Of a stretch of 64,000 bases of DNA, positions 56,761 through 64,000 are shown in pieces. The stretch covers positions 1 through 64,000 of the forward strand of contig JARGNR010000031.1 of the NCBI GenBank assembly GCA_029212405.1, in the 5' to 3' direction. The translations under genes and the position numbers were made by a program. Numbering within the stretch: the first letter of the stretch is position 1; the number at the start of each line of letters is the position of its first letter. The notes under the pieces were generated by a model. That model saw only the letters and a program-made list of their open reading frames with translations. It had not been told where the DNA came from and did not search any database. The DNA is from Saprospiraceae bacterium (lineage in GTDB: Bacteria > Bacteroidota > Bacteroidia > Chitinophagales > Saprospiraceae).

Positions 56761-57203
56761 TTTAATGCATTTAGATAGTCCGCGAAATAGGGTTTTAAAC
56801 TTCTTTGAAAAGGTAAGTCTGTATTGTACTGATGCAATATGCTCATGTATTTATCGAAAGAAAGTCCATGCTCTAAACATAAGGATTGAATGATTTCTGC
56901 TTGTTGATCTTTCACCTTTTTATTTTGATTTTCAATTTCCTTAATGAATGCTATTTCATTAGGTTTTAATTGAGTTTTCTCTTTTAAAAGGAGTTGCTTC
57001 GAGATAACTCTATAGCGTGCAGTTGAAATAGTATATTTTTGGAGTAGGGTAGAGTCCAACAAAGTGGGCCTCTTCTTCTTAATTTTAAACTCCATATAGA
57101 TGGAAACAAATTCTTCAAGTTCAGAATCTTCAAAAGAGTTCTGAGCATTGCTCACTAAAAAGAGGAATGAAAAAAAGAATATACCTATGAATCTGATTGT
57201 CAT
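56757..57203 (-). CDS. Small exported protein, possibly DUF4168-like
   Basis: About 148 residues from 57203 (MTIRFIGIFFFSFLFLVSNAQ); the frame extends to 57293 but the signal peptide defines the start. The mature part is helical: SELEEFVSIYMEFKIKKKR, LQKYTISTARYRVISKQLL, and FIKEIENQNKKVKDQQAEIIQSLCLEHGLSFDKYMSILHQYNTD. It resembles DUF4168-type helical periplasmic proteins by pattern only. The stop codon overlaps the start codon of the esterase gene at 56758-56760 (ATGA), which suggests coupled translation and a shared process. Confidence 0.65.
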   Translation of the reverse strand: MTIRFIGIFFFSFLFLVSNAQNSFEDSELEEFVSIYMEFKIKKKRPTLLDSTLLQKYTISTARYRVISKQLLLKEKTQLKPNEIAFIKEIENQNKKVKDQQAEIIQSLCLEHGLSFDKYMSILHQYNTDLPFQRSLKPYFADYLNALK

Positions 57204-57256
57204 ATTCTGAATTAGATTACTTTCCAAATGTACAAATTGAGAGGGAAAAATAGGAA

Positions 57257-57286
57257 CAAAAAATGGAATCCATTTTAGGATTCCAT
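57257..57286 (-). terminator. Terminator of the DUF1761 gene
   Basis: ATGGAATCC and GGATTCCAT are perfect nine-base complements around a six-base loop; on the minus strand they are followed by TTTTTTG. It sits about 28 bases after the DUF1761 stop codon. Confidence 0.9.
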
Positions 57287-57314
57287 GATTCATTTTACCG
57301 TTAGTAAAAATGAG

Positions 57315-57827
57315 TTAGGATAATGGGGCGTATTCTAAGGTAGAACAAATTAGTCCACCCACTAGAGCTAGGGTGATTAACCAATATCCAGTGTGGATTA
57401 AGATATACTTCCACCCCCTTCTTTCAAATAGTGCATTGATGGCGATAATTGGCGTTACAAAGAATAAGGTGGTAATAATACCATGAATTAGTCCATGTGT
57501 AAAACTACGTGAGTTTTCCCCATACATTTGCATCAGCTCATTGAAGTGTTTTTGAGTGTCACTTCCAGATACCATTACCTCAGGATACATCATTCCGAAA
57601 GCACCACCTTGGTGAATTGTGAAGTTTGCCATCATGAAGGCGATAAGTACACTACATATGTAAGAAAGTCCTAAAATCAATCCCATATTTCCACCTTTGA
57701 GGGATTCTTCAGTAAAATTGTTTGATTTCATCCAAGCATTTCCTGCGAGTTTTGGGCTGTAGTATAGAAAACCAATGATAAGAGGGATTAAACCAGCGAC
57801 AAAAAACATGTAAAAGTTAGTAGGCAT
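57315..57827 (-). CDS. DUF1761 membrane protein
   Basis: 170 residues with four predicted membrane helices (about 5-22, 49-70, 112-130 and 145-163). The N-terminal IPLIIGFLYYSPKLAGNAWMKSNNF matches the DUF1761 opening (a G-x-x-W/Y-Y-S-P pattern followed by W-M-K). Function unknown; the family is broad in Bacteroidota. Ends at a strong terminator before the next minus-strand gene. Confidence 0.8.
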   Translation of the reverse strand: MPTNFYMFFVAGLIPLIIGFLYYSPKLAGNAWMKSNNFTEESLKGGNMGLILGLSYICSVLIAFMMANFTIHQGGAFGMMYPEVMVSGSDTQKHFNELMQMYGENSRSFTHGLIHGIITTLFFVTPIIAINALFERRGWKYILIHTGYWLITLALVGGLICSTLEYAPLS

Positions 57828-58014
57828 AACAGTTGTTTTAGATAATTAAGAATGAAGGTCTACGGATAGTTATGCTTGACTAAGATAAGGAATATAGTTG
57901 AAAATGTGACCTTTGAGAAAATTATGGGTCTAAAGGTCAAAATAACGTTAGTAGTTAAGTTAGTAATTTTTAGTAGGTAGTGAATAAAGTTTCAGTAGTT
58001 TATCCCAATGAAAG

Positions 58015-58040
58015 AAGAGAGGTTTGGCAGAGCCTCTCTT
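58015..58040. terminator. Hairpin downstream of the DUF3820 gene
   Basis: AAGAGAGG and CCTCTCTT pair over a ten-base loop. The better T tail (TTTT) is on the plus strand; on the minus strand the tail is CTTTC after the stem. It lies 30 bases after the DUF3820 stop codon and may end that transcript. Confidence 0.6.
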
Positions 58041-58069
58041 TTTATGTTGCGTATTGTTTTAAATGGGAC

Positions 58070-58297
58070 TTACCACCTCTTTAATTCTTCAAGAATGTAA
58101 CCCAAGTTATTCGTTTTTATTTCCAAAACGTTCATCATCAGTTCTCCGATTTTGCCCTTAGGAAATGCTCCTTTCTGTTTGCACCATACTAAATAATGGA
58201 CAGGGACGTCACTTATAAGTCGTCCTTTATATTTTCCAAAAGGCATTCTAGTCGTAACAATATCTATCAATACCTTCTTATCTGGTTTAATTTCCAT
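58070..58297 (-). CDS. DUF3820 family protein
   Basis: 75 residues, cytoplasmic. The DUF3820 pattern is clear: MPFGKYKGRLISDVPVHYLVWCKQKGAFPKGKIGELM; this short module resembles the exonuclease-associated domain of RNase T/exodeoxyribonuclease neighbours. Function unknown. It follows a GNAT gene by only 5 bases. Confidence 0.8.
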   Translation of the reverse strand: MEIKPDKKVLIDIVTTRMPFGKYKGRLISDVPVHYLVWCKQKGAFPKGKIGELMMNVLEIKTNNLGYILEELKRW

Positions 58298-58302
58298 ATA
58301 GA

Positions 58303-58707
58303 TTAGTTGATTCGTTCAAGTAATTTTTCAGGGTGTTGGATGGAGTTGAATCCAAACTTATGATAAAGCTGGTGGGCATCTTTTGTAGCCAATATCCATT
58401 TTTCAATATGTAATAAATCTGGTTCTTTGAGCATATATTCCAATAGTTGTTTACTATATCCTTTTCCTCGTTGAGATGATACAATAAATACATCCATTAC
58501 ATAGGCAAAAATAGTTTTATCTGTAACGATTCGTGCAAAACCAATTTGTTTTTCATTCAAATAGACTCCAAAACAAATGCTATGTTCTATGGAATGGATT
58601 ACTTGCTTTTTTGTTCTTCCTTTGGACCAGTAGGCATTTTTCAAGAAATTATAAATCAGTAAGATGTCTAATTTGCTTTGATCCCTACTTATCACTAACT
58701 CATTCAT
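58303..58707 (-). CDS. GNAT family N-acetyltransferase
   Basis: 134 residues from 58707 (MNELVISRDQSKLD); an ATG at 58725 is also in frame. Acetyl-CoA motif A is FIVSSQRGKGYSKQLLEYML, preceded by the strand FAYVMDV, and the later block HQLYHKFGFNSI matches motif B. Substrate unknown. It overlaps the next upstream GNAT gene by eight bases and is followed after 5 bases by DUF3820, so the three form a small operon. Confidence 0.85.
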   Translation of the reverse strand: MNELVISRDQSKLDILLIYNFLKNAYWSKGRTKKQVIHSIEHSICFGVYLNEKQIGFARIVTDKTIFAYVMDVFIVSSQRGKGYSKQLLEYMLKEPDLLHIEKWILATKDAHQLYHKFGFNSIQHPEKLLERIN

Positions 58708-59308
58708 ACTTTTTAAGATTTGCAATTAGGTTTGATTTAACTGTAGAAAACCATTCATCTTTTAGGATACTAAGAATAATACTATCCCTTCTCCCATTCT
58801 TATGTGCGGCACAATTACTCCTTAAGACTCCTTCTTCTACACAGCCAATACTTTTCATTGCCTGAATGGACTTCTTATTGGTATAGTCAGCTCGAAACTC
58901 TACTCTTTCCACTTTGAGATGTTCGAATGCAAATTCTAGTAATAAATATTTACAATTCCTGTTTACATGTGTTCCTTGAAAATCTGCTCCATACCAAGTA
59001 TATCCCAACTGGACCGTATTGTGTTTTTCCTGGTAGTCATAGAATCTTGTGCTACCTGCATATCGATTCTTCTTTTTGTCAAATACAATAAAGGGATAAG
59101 AATCTTTTTCCTGTCTTTTAGAAATAGCAAAGTCTACGTAGCGTTGCATATTCTCTTTGCCACTGGCCTGCACCAATGAATATTTCCACAACTCTGGTTC
59201 ATGGATAGCAAAAGGGATAAAGTGCTCTAGATCTGCGGCTTCCAAGGCCCTCATGCATACGTAATCATTTTCTAAGGTAATGTCATCTTCAAAATGAAAA
59301 ATACTCAT
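58700..59308 (-). CDS. GNAT family N-acetyltransferase (RimJ/RimL type)
   Basis: 202 residues of the ribosomal-protein-alanine acetyltransferase type. It opens FHFEDDITLENDYVCMRALEAADLEHFIPFA, and carries VQLGYTWYGADFQGTHVNRNCKYLLLEFAFEHL (motif A region, with the Arg of R-x-x-G-x-G changed to a QGTHVN loop) and RVEFRADYTNKKSIQAMKSIGCVEEGVLRSNCAAHKNGRRDSIILSIL. The modification of the A loop is common in this subfamily. Target may be a ribosomal protein or a small amine; not known. Overlaps the following GNAT gene by eight bases. Confidence 0.85.
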   Translation of the reverse strand: MSIFHFEDDITLENDYVCMRALEAADLEHFIPFAIHEPELWKYSLVQASGKENMQRYVDFAISKRQEKDSYPFIVFDKKKNRYAGSTRFYDYQEKHNTVQLGYTWYGADFQGTHVNRNCKYLLLEFAFEHLKVERVEFRADYTNKKSIQAMKSIGCVEEGVLRSNCAAHKNGRRDSIILSILKDEWFSTVKSNLIANLKKYE

Positions 59309-59375
59309 GTGCTCATTTGTTTTTACAACCCAGTACGGTCGATTTCTTCAATTAAAAATTGATTGACTATTTGTG

Positions 59376-60080
59376 CTATTTCTGAATGATGTAAACACTT
59401 TTTAAAACTTCATCTATTCGTTCCATTGGAAGTGTAGATTGCGTAACGGTTAATGACAGCGTATTTTTGTTTTTATACCGATTGTTTTTTGGAGAGATGT
59501 ACAAGCCAGGAAGTTGATTGTCTTCTTGATAGTATTTATAAATAAAACCATCATTTTCTTCAAATGAAGTGGTATAGCCATTCATATTTAGTTGGCTTTC
59601 ACTTAATGTGGTAGGAAATAAGTATGTTTCTCCCATAAAAGTCAATTCAGCAGTTGTATTACAGGGCGTACATGGAAACATCAATTTGTCTTCTTGTGTT
59701 TTTAGACGAACAGTATTGATTTCAACAGAGTCCAAAAATATCTTATAGACTTTTGGGTCAATCATTCTATCTTCAAAAAATTTGATATGGTGATAGGTGT
59801 CAAAGGATCGAGTAAACTCTTCAATGGGGGTAAGCGGACCAGCGTTACTGAATTTTCCATAATCATATACCATAGTGATGTCTGTACAATTGATGGTTCC
59901 TACCTTGCTGTCTATGGCATTAGGGTTGATTTCTTCACTACATGAAAGTGCAGAAATACCCATGAAATCATTTTTAAACCCGCTGTCCTGCATCGATTTA
60001 TTTGATTTACATGAATATATTGCTAATCCAATGATGATAAAGAGCAGTCCTTGATTTACTTTAGTTTTCAATATTCGCAT
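59376..60080 (-). CDS. Lipoprotein of unknown function
   Basis: About 234 residues from 60080 (MRILKTKVNQGLLFIIIGLAIYSC); the ATG at 60104 is in frame. The lipobox is IYSC. The mature part has Cys pairs (SCSEEINPN...INCTD, FPCTPCNTTAEL) that may form disulfides, and a beta-rich pattern. I recognise no domain. It follows the beta-lactamase-family hydrolase gene by 4 bases in what looks like an operon with the BNR-repeat protein at 61436. Confidence 0.65.
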   Translation of the reverse strand: MRILKTKVNQGLLFIIIGLAIYSCKSNKSMQDSGFKNDFMGISALSCSEEINPNAIDSKVGTINCTDITMVYDYGKFSNAGPLTPIEEFTRSFDTYHHIKFFEDRMIDPKVYKIFLDSVEINTVRLKTQEDKLMFPCTPCNTTAELTFMGETYLFPTTLSESQLNMNGYTTSFEENDGFIYKYYQEDNQLPGLYISPKNNRYKNKNTLSLTVTQSTLPMERIDEVLKSVYIIQK

Positions 60081-60084
60081 AGAT

Positions 60085-61434
60085 TTATGTTTCAATACTG
60101 TCACAGATGTTTTTTATTAAGGTATTAAAGTCAAAGTTTTCACTCAAGCCCATCCTTACAATAATCAGATCTTTAGATGGAATGATAAATACTCTCTGTC
60201 CTTCATATCCATTTGCAGAAAACATGTCTTCTGGAGCATCTTTATGGAATTTTGGAGATGCATTGGTCCAGAAATGAGCTCCATAATTCCCATTACTATT
60301 TTTAGCGGGTGTTTTAGTATAGTCAACCCAACCTTCAGGGAGCAGTCTTTCATTGTTCCAAACTCCATCTCTTAAATATAAAGTGCCGAATCTTGCCCAA
60401 TCTCGAGTGGTCGCATAACAATAACTCGACCCTATATAACCGCCAGCTTCATCTACTTCTAATACAGCACTTTTCATATTTAATTTCTGAAAAATTCTTT
60501 CGTGCGGAAACAAAAGATAGTCATCGTGGGAGGAATATTGATTGCGTAAGTATTTTGAAATGATATTAGAAGTGCCTGATGAATACTCCCAATAAGTACC
60601 GGGAGGGAATTCTAAAGGCAGTTGTAAGGCTACCTTCCCATTGTCCTCTGAGTTGTAAAGCATCTTGGTTGCAGGTGAAATTTCACTGTATACTTCTTCC
60701 CATTTTAAACCCGATTGCATTTGCAGTAAGTCATTGATAGAAATGCTTTTTCTTTCGTCATTTTTCCAATCTTCAAATAGGTCTTTTTGTTTTATGTCCA
60801 CTTTGCCATCTTTCACCAACATTCCGATCCAAGTATTCATCAAACTTTTGGTCATGGACCACCCTAATATTTCCGTGCTGGAATCATACCCTTTTGCATA
60901 TCGTTCTAAAAGAATAGAGTCTTTGTGTAAAACCAATAATGACCTTGTTTTGAGTTGAGTCATTTCATTGTTTGGATCAAAAGCAGCATCGGCAGCAAGA
61001 TTCAGTTTTTTATAATCCACACCCTGAACCCTTGATTGTACAATTTTGTCTCCGTACGGAAAGGGTTTAGCGGCGGAAGTATCAATCGGTAGCACAATTT
61101 TTGGAAAATGAACTTTATAATCGTCTTCACCATGTACTAAAACACAACCCAATTTACCACGGTATTCTGCAGTTTTTGATTTCATCCCAAAAATGCTTGC
61201 AGTGGCAGATTTTTGTTCTCTATTTATGACCGTTTCAGATAGTGAAAGTGGAGACAAAGCCAAATCTTCATTTTGAATAGATTCTTGACTTCTTTCGGCG
61301 ATGAATGTACAGGAACACATCTTTTTGGCCGCATAAGCAGAAACAATTCCCAATTTAGGGTAGTTTGTTGAGACTCCATAGGTAAGTCCCCCAACAACCA
61401 ATACTAAAATTACAACTAAGATTTTTTTTCGCAT
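60085..61434 (-). CDS. Beta-lactamase-family serine hydrolase
   Basis: 449 residues with one N-terminal membrane helix (about 4-22). The class C beta-lactamase/esterase fold motifs are present: S193-M-T-K196 (GWSMTKSLMNTW), the tyrosine motif YSSGTSN (about residue 284) and the HFWTN region near the C terminus in place of KTG. Such enzymes hydrolyse esters, amides or D-peptides; this one is probably periplasmic and anchored. It is 1 base downstream of the BNR-repeat gene and 4 bases upstream of the lipoprotein gene at 59376. Confidence 0.85.
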   Translation of the reverse strand: MRKKILVVILVLVVGGLTYGVSTNYPKLGIVSAYAAKKMCSCTFIAERSQESIQNEDLALSPLSLSETVINREQKSATASIFGMKSKTAEYRGKLGCVLVHGEDDYKVHFPKIVLPIDTSAAKPFPYGDKIVQSRVQGVDYKKLNLAADAAFDPNNEMTQLKTRSLLVLHKDSILLERYAKGYDSSTEILGWSMTKSLMNTWIGMLVKDGKVDIKQKDLFEDWKNDERKSISINDLLQMQSGLKWEEVYSEISPATKMLYNSEDNGKVALQLPLEFPPGTYWEYSSGTSNIISKYLRNQYSSHDDYLLFPHERIFQKLNMKSAVLEVDEAGGYIGSSYCYATTRDWARFGTLYLRDGVWNNERLLPEGWVDYTKTPAKNSNGNYGAHFWTNASPKFHKDAPEDMFSANGYEGQRVFIIPSKDLIIVRMGLSENFDFNTLIKNICDSIET

Positions 61435-61435
61435 A

Positions 61436-64000
61436 TTACTTTAACTTAAATGTAGACGATGTGGTATGTCCATCTGCTTCTATTTTTATTTCATACGTAC
61501 CCGGCTGGATGTACATTTTTCCATTATCTGATGCTTCAATCGTTAGGTCTTTTTTGCTTTCATTTGCCTTAGCCAATGCTCCTTCGAATTTCTTTTTTTG
61601 TTTTTGATCAAACGATAAATCATAGGTGATCTCAGCGATACCTTTGGCCAACTGAATATCCATTTTTTGAATTTCTTCTCCTTCAAAAGAAACGATCAAT
61701 TTTGCCTTTCTACTTTTATCTGAAAAAACCGTCATTTTCAATTCAGGAGTAAAGGGTTCACTGTAGGGTCTTCTTTTGTCACCCCAACTGTCCCTATATC
61801 TCATTGAATTGATTTCATACAAGTACATCGGTTCTTGAGCGGCTTTGTCGATCTCTTGCAATGGACTAATATCCAATCGATAGATGGACCTACCGTGCGT
61901 TCCAACTAACAAATGGTGCTCTCTTTCTTGTACGACCAGGTCATGAACGGGTACACGAGGCATAGATTGATCAACAAGCATGAATGTGGTGCCTCCATCT
62001 TTGGATGCATACACACCGTGATCCGTTCCTACATACAAAAGATTTGGATTGCTTGGATCTTCCTTTATTACATTGACTGGTTCAGAAGGCAACGTGCTGC
62101 CTATATTCTTCCAAGTGTCTCCATAATCATCACTACGATATACATACGCAGAAAAATCATCGTCTCTATATCCATTTAGAGATACATACACTCTAGATTC
62201 CTCATGAGAGGAAGCCACCACACGGCTTATCCATTTGTTTTGTGGTAAGCTGAAACCTATGTTTGTCCAAGAACTACCGCCGTCTTTTGTTCGGTAAACT
62301 TTGCCATCGTCACTTCCTGTATAAATCAATCCAAATTTGAATTTTGATTCATCAATTGTCGCTAGCGTACCATAGGCAACATCTCCTTTCTTACCTCCAG
62401 CTGTCAGGTCATTGGAAATGGCCGTAAAACTATTTCCTTGATCCATGGATCTCAAAAGCTTATTACTGCCCATGTAAAATATATCCTGATTGTGTGGACT
62501 GAGCAAAATTGGTGATTGCCAATTCCATCGATACGGAGAATCTCCCAACTCATGCTTTGGTGTAATATATGCACGACTGCCTGTTTTTTTGTTGATTCTA
62601 AAGTAATTTCCAAATTGGTAACCCGTATACACAGTCGTATTGTCACGATTGTCAATTTGTACCTGCATTCCATCTCCTCCCATTAATCTATCATAAGGAT
62701 AATCGCCGCTCATTTGCCACCTTGTCCCTTCTCGATACGTGTTTGGGCCTCCCCAGACACCATTGTCTTGCGTGCCTCCATATACATTATAGGGTTGTGC
62801 ATTATCTACATTAATGTAATAAAATTGTCCTACTGTAGGCATGTTGCATTTAATCCAAGTTTCTCCTGCATCATAACTGATATTAATACCTCCATCATTT
62901 CCATTGACGATGTGATTTGTGTTTTTAGGATTTATCCACAGGGAATGATGATCTGAATGGACATTTTCACCATTGACATTTTTCCAATTGACACCGCCAT
63001 CATCAGATCGAAGAATCGGAACGCCCATAATGTACACCTGATTCGGATCGGTCGGGTTTACTTTTATTTGTCCAAAGTAATACCCATAGCTGTTGTAAAC
63101 CCCATCCAGATTGTATGTATGTGTCTTTTTCCATGACAATCCACCATCTTCACTGAGATAAACTTCCGCACCTATAACTGGTGTATCAAATAACAGGCTA
63201 TTTGCATTTTCTACATATTCTTTAAGTGCAATGGGCATGACTTTTCCATCTGCTACCATTGCCTTTACTTTTTCTGCACTATATTTTTCTGGGAAATTAT
63301 TTTGGTCAAGGTATTCTTGTAATTTTTCATTTGTTAACGACGCAAATTCATCTTTTGTCATAGTCGTAAAACTATTTTTTGTCAAACCTTCCTCTTTTTT
63401 GTCAGATTCTGCTGGCCTTCTGTTGTAATTGTCCAGTATAGCATAGAGGTATGACTTACCTCCTTTTCTCATAATGTCCAGCCCGATTCGACCTGTTCCT
63501 TCATTAAAAGGAAAACCCGAATCTTTTGTGTTCATTTTATTCCAAGTGTCGCCTCCATCTGTGGATTTATAGATTCCAGAACCAGTGCCTGATTCTTGGA
63601 AATTCCAAGCTTTTCGAATTCTTTCCCAGATAGCGGCATATAAGACGTTTGGATTAGCTGGATCAATAACCAAATCTACGGCCCCTGAATTATCATCAAC
63701 ATAGAGTGTCTTACTCCATGATTTTCCTCCATCTATTGTTTTGAATATGCCTCGTTCTTCATTGGTGGTATATAAGTGACCTAAGGCAGCCACCCATACA
63801 ATGTTTTTATTCGTGGGATGAAGGATGACACGACCAATGTGGTGTGTATCCGTCAGTCCAAGATGGGTCCATGATTTTCCTCCGTCAGTACTCTTGTACA
63901 TACCTACGCCTGCATAGGAGGATCGGCTGCTATTCACTTCACCCGTACCCAACCAGATAATTTCATTTGTCCAATCTACGGTTACGTCTCCAATGGTCAT
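61436..64000 (-). CDS. BNR/VPS10-like beta-propeller protein (partial)
   Basis: At least 854 residues; the 5' end lies beyond the window, since the Met at its edge is inside the first propeller repeats. The protein is built of BNR/Asp-box repeats of the form S-x-D-G-G-x-x-W (YKSTDGGKSWTHLG, FKTIDGGKSWSKT, YRSDDYGDTWKNIGSTLP) arranged as two beta-propellers, with a C-terminal FnIII-like domain (QPGTYEIKIEADGH) and no T9SS sorting domain visible. Such VPS10/sortilin-like or glycosyl-hydrolase-like propellers in Bacteroidota are exported; substrate unknown. It is the first of a three-gene unit (with the hydrolase 1 base away). Confidence 0.85.
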   Translation of the reverse strand: MTIGDVTVDWTNEIIWLGTGEVNSSRSSYAGVGMYKSTDGGKSWTHLGLTDTHHIGRVILHPTNKNIVWVAALGHLYTTNEERGIFKTIDGGKSWSKTLYVDDNSGAVDLVIDPANPNVLYAAIWERIRKAWNFQESGTGSGIYKSTDGGDTWNKMNTKDSGFPFNEGTGRIGLDIMRKGGKSYLYAILDNYNRRPAESDKKEEGLTKNSFTTMTKDEFASLTNEKLQEYLDQNNFPEKYSAEKVKAMVADGKVMPIALKEYVENANSLLFDTPVIGAEVYLSEDGGLSWKKTHTYNLDGVYNSYGYYFGQIKVNPTDPNQVYIMGVPILRSDDGGVNWKNVNGENVHSDHHSLWINPKNTNHIVNGNDGGINISYDAGETWIKCNMPTVGQFYYINVDNAQPYNVYGGTQDNGVWGGPNTYREGTRWQMSGDYPYDRLMGGDGMQVQIDNRDNTTVYTGYQFGNYFRINKKTGSRAYITPKHELGDSPYRWNWQSPILLSPHNQDIFYMGSNKLLRSMDQGNSFTAISNDLTAGGKKGDVAYGTLATIDESKFKFGLIYTGSDDGKVYRTKDGGSSWTNIGFSLPQNKWISRVVASSHEESRVYVSLNGYRDDDFSAYVYRSDDYGDTWKNIGSTLPSEPVNVIKEDPSNPNLLYVGTDHGVYASKDGGTTFMLVDQSMPRVPVHDLVVQEREHHLLVGTHGRSIYRLDISPLQEIDKAAQEPMYLYEINSMRYRDSWGDKRRPYSEPFTPELKMTVFSDKSRKAKLIVSFEGEEIQKMDIQLAKGIAEITYDLSFDQKQKKKFEGALAKANESKKDLTIEASDNGKMYIQPGTYEIKIEADGHTTSSTFKLK

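Overview
The window looks like a chromosomal segment of an AT-rich Gram-negative bacterium of the phylum Bacteroidota. Evidence for this: genes usually lack Shine-Dalgarno sequences, several carry the Bacteroidota-type -7 box TAnnTTTG (ftsK with a spaced TTG element), secreted proteins end in type IX secretion (T9SS) C-terminal sorting domains, and typical families occur (DUF4249, 2TM, DUF2853, plug-less TonB-receptor-like barrels, DUF1800/DUF1501 pairs). The Cys-rich repeats C-x-DG(D/N)-x-x-T...C-x-C-x-G in the 799-residue surface protein resemble those of Saprospiria, but that finer placement is tentative. I see no rRNA, tRNA, CRISPR array, insertion sequence or prophage.

Layout. 1-1281: a tandem duplication of a small exported protein, each copy with its own terminator and upstream region. 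1457-7376 (+): lysS, plsC, a FadL-like barrel and an S9 peptidase. 7477-14206 (-): a DUF2853 protein, the metY-metX methionine operon with an elaborate leader, a secreted hydrolase/OmpA-lipoprotein pair and a saccharopine-dehydrogenase-like enzyme. 14974-18481 (+): ftsK and a lipase-like hydrolase. 18488-24661 (-): a tight four-gene export operon (S74-tail-like protein, DUF1800, DUF1501, PA14/discoidin T9SS protein). 25002-32432 (-): a plug-less barrel plus large TPR protein, a small barrel and the ABC-F ATPase EttA. 32742-34225 (+): a DUF4249 lipoprotein and a GNAT enzyme. 34313-44810 (-): glucan use: a T9SS-exported GH13 amylase, a beta-helix lipoprotein, a 2TM protein, then pgmB, a GH65 phosphorylase, a GH13 lipoprotein and an MFS transporter. 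44899-64000: mixed housekeeping and surface functions (SWIM protein, GT2, Kbp-like, D-2-hydroxyacid dehydrogenase, Tex, HGSNAT-like acyltransferase, arylsulfotransferase-like T9SS protein, esterase, DUF1761, DUF3820, three-gene GNAT cluster, beta-lactamase-family hydrolase, and a BNR/VPS10-like propeller cut by the window end).

The most striking element is the metY-metX leader at 10487-10884 (- strand). In transcription order it holds a TAnnTTTG promoter, a SAM-I-type aptamer, then a 41-codon reading frame that ends in seven consecutive cysteine codons, Asn and stop, and finally metY. This suggests that one operon is controlled by both SAM (riboswitch) and charged tRNA-Cys (translated leader). 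The SAM switch belongs to a known class; its pairing with a polycysteine leader ORF is the part I would check first as possibly undescribed.
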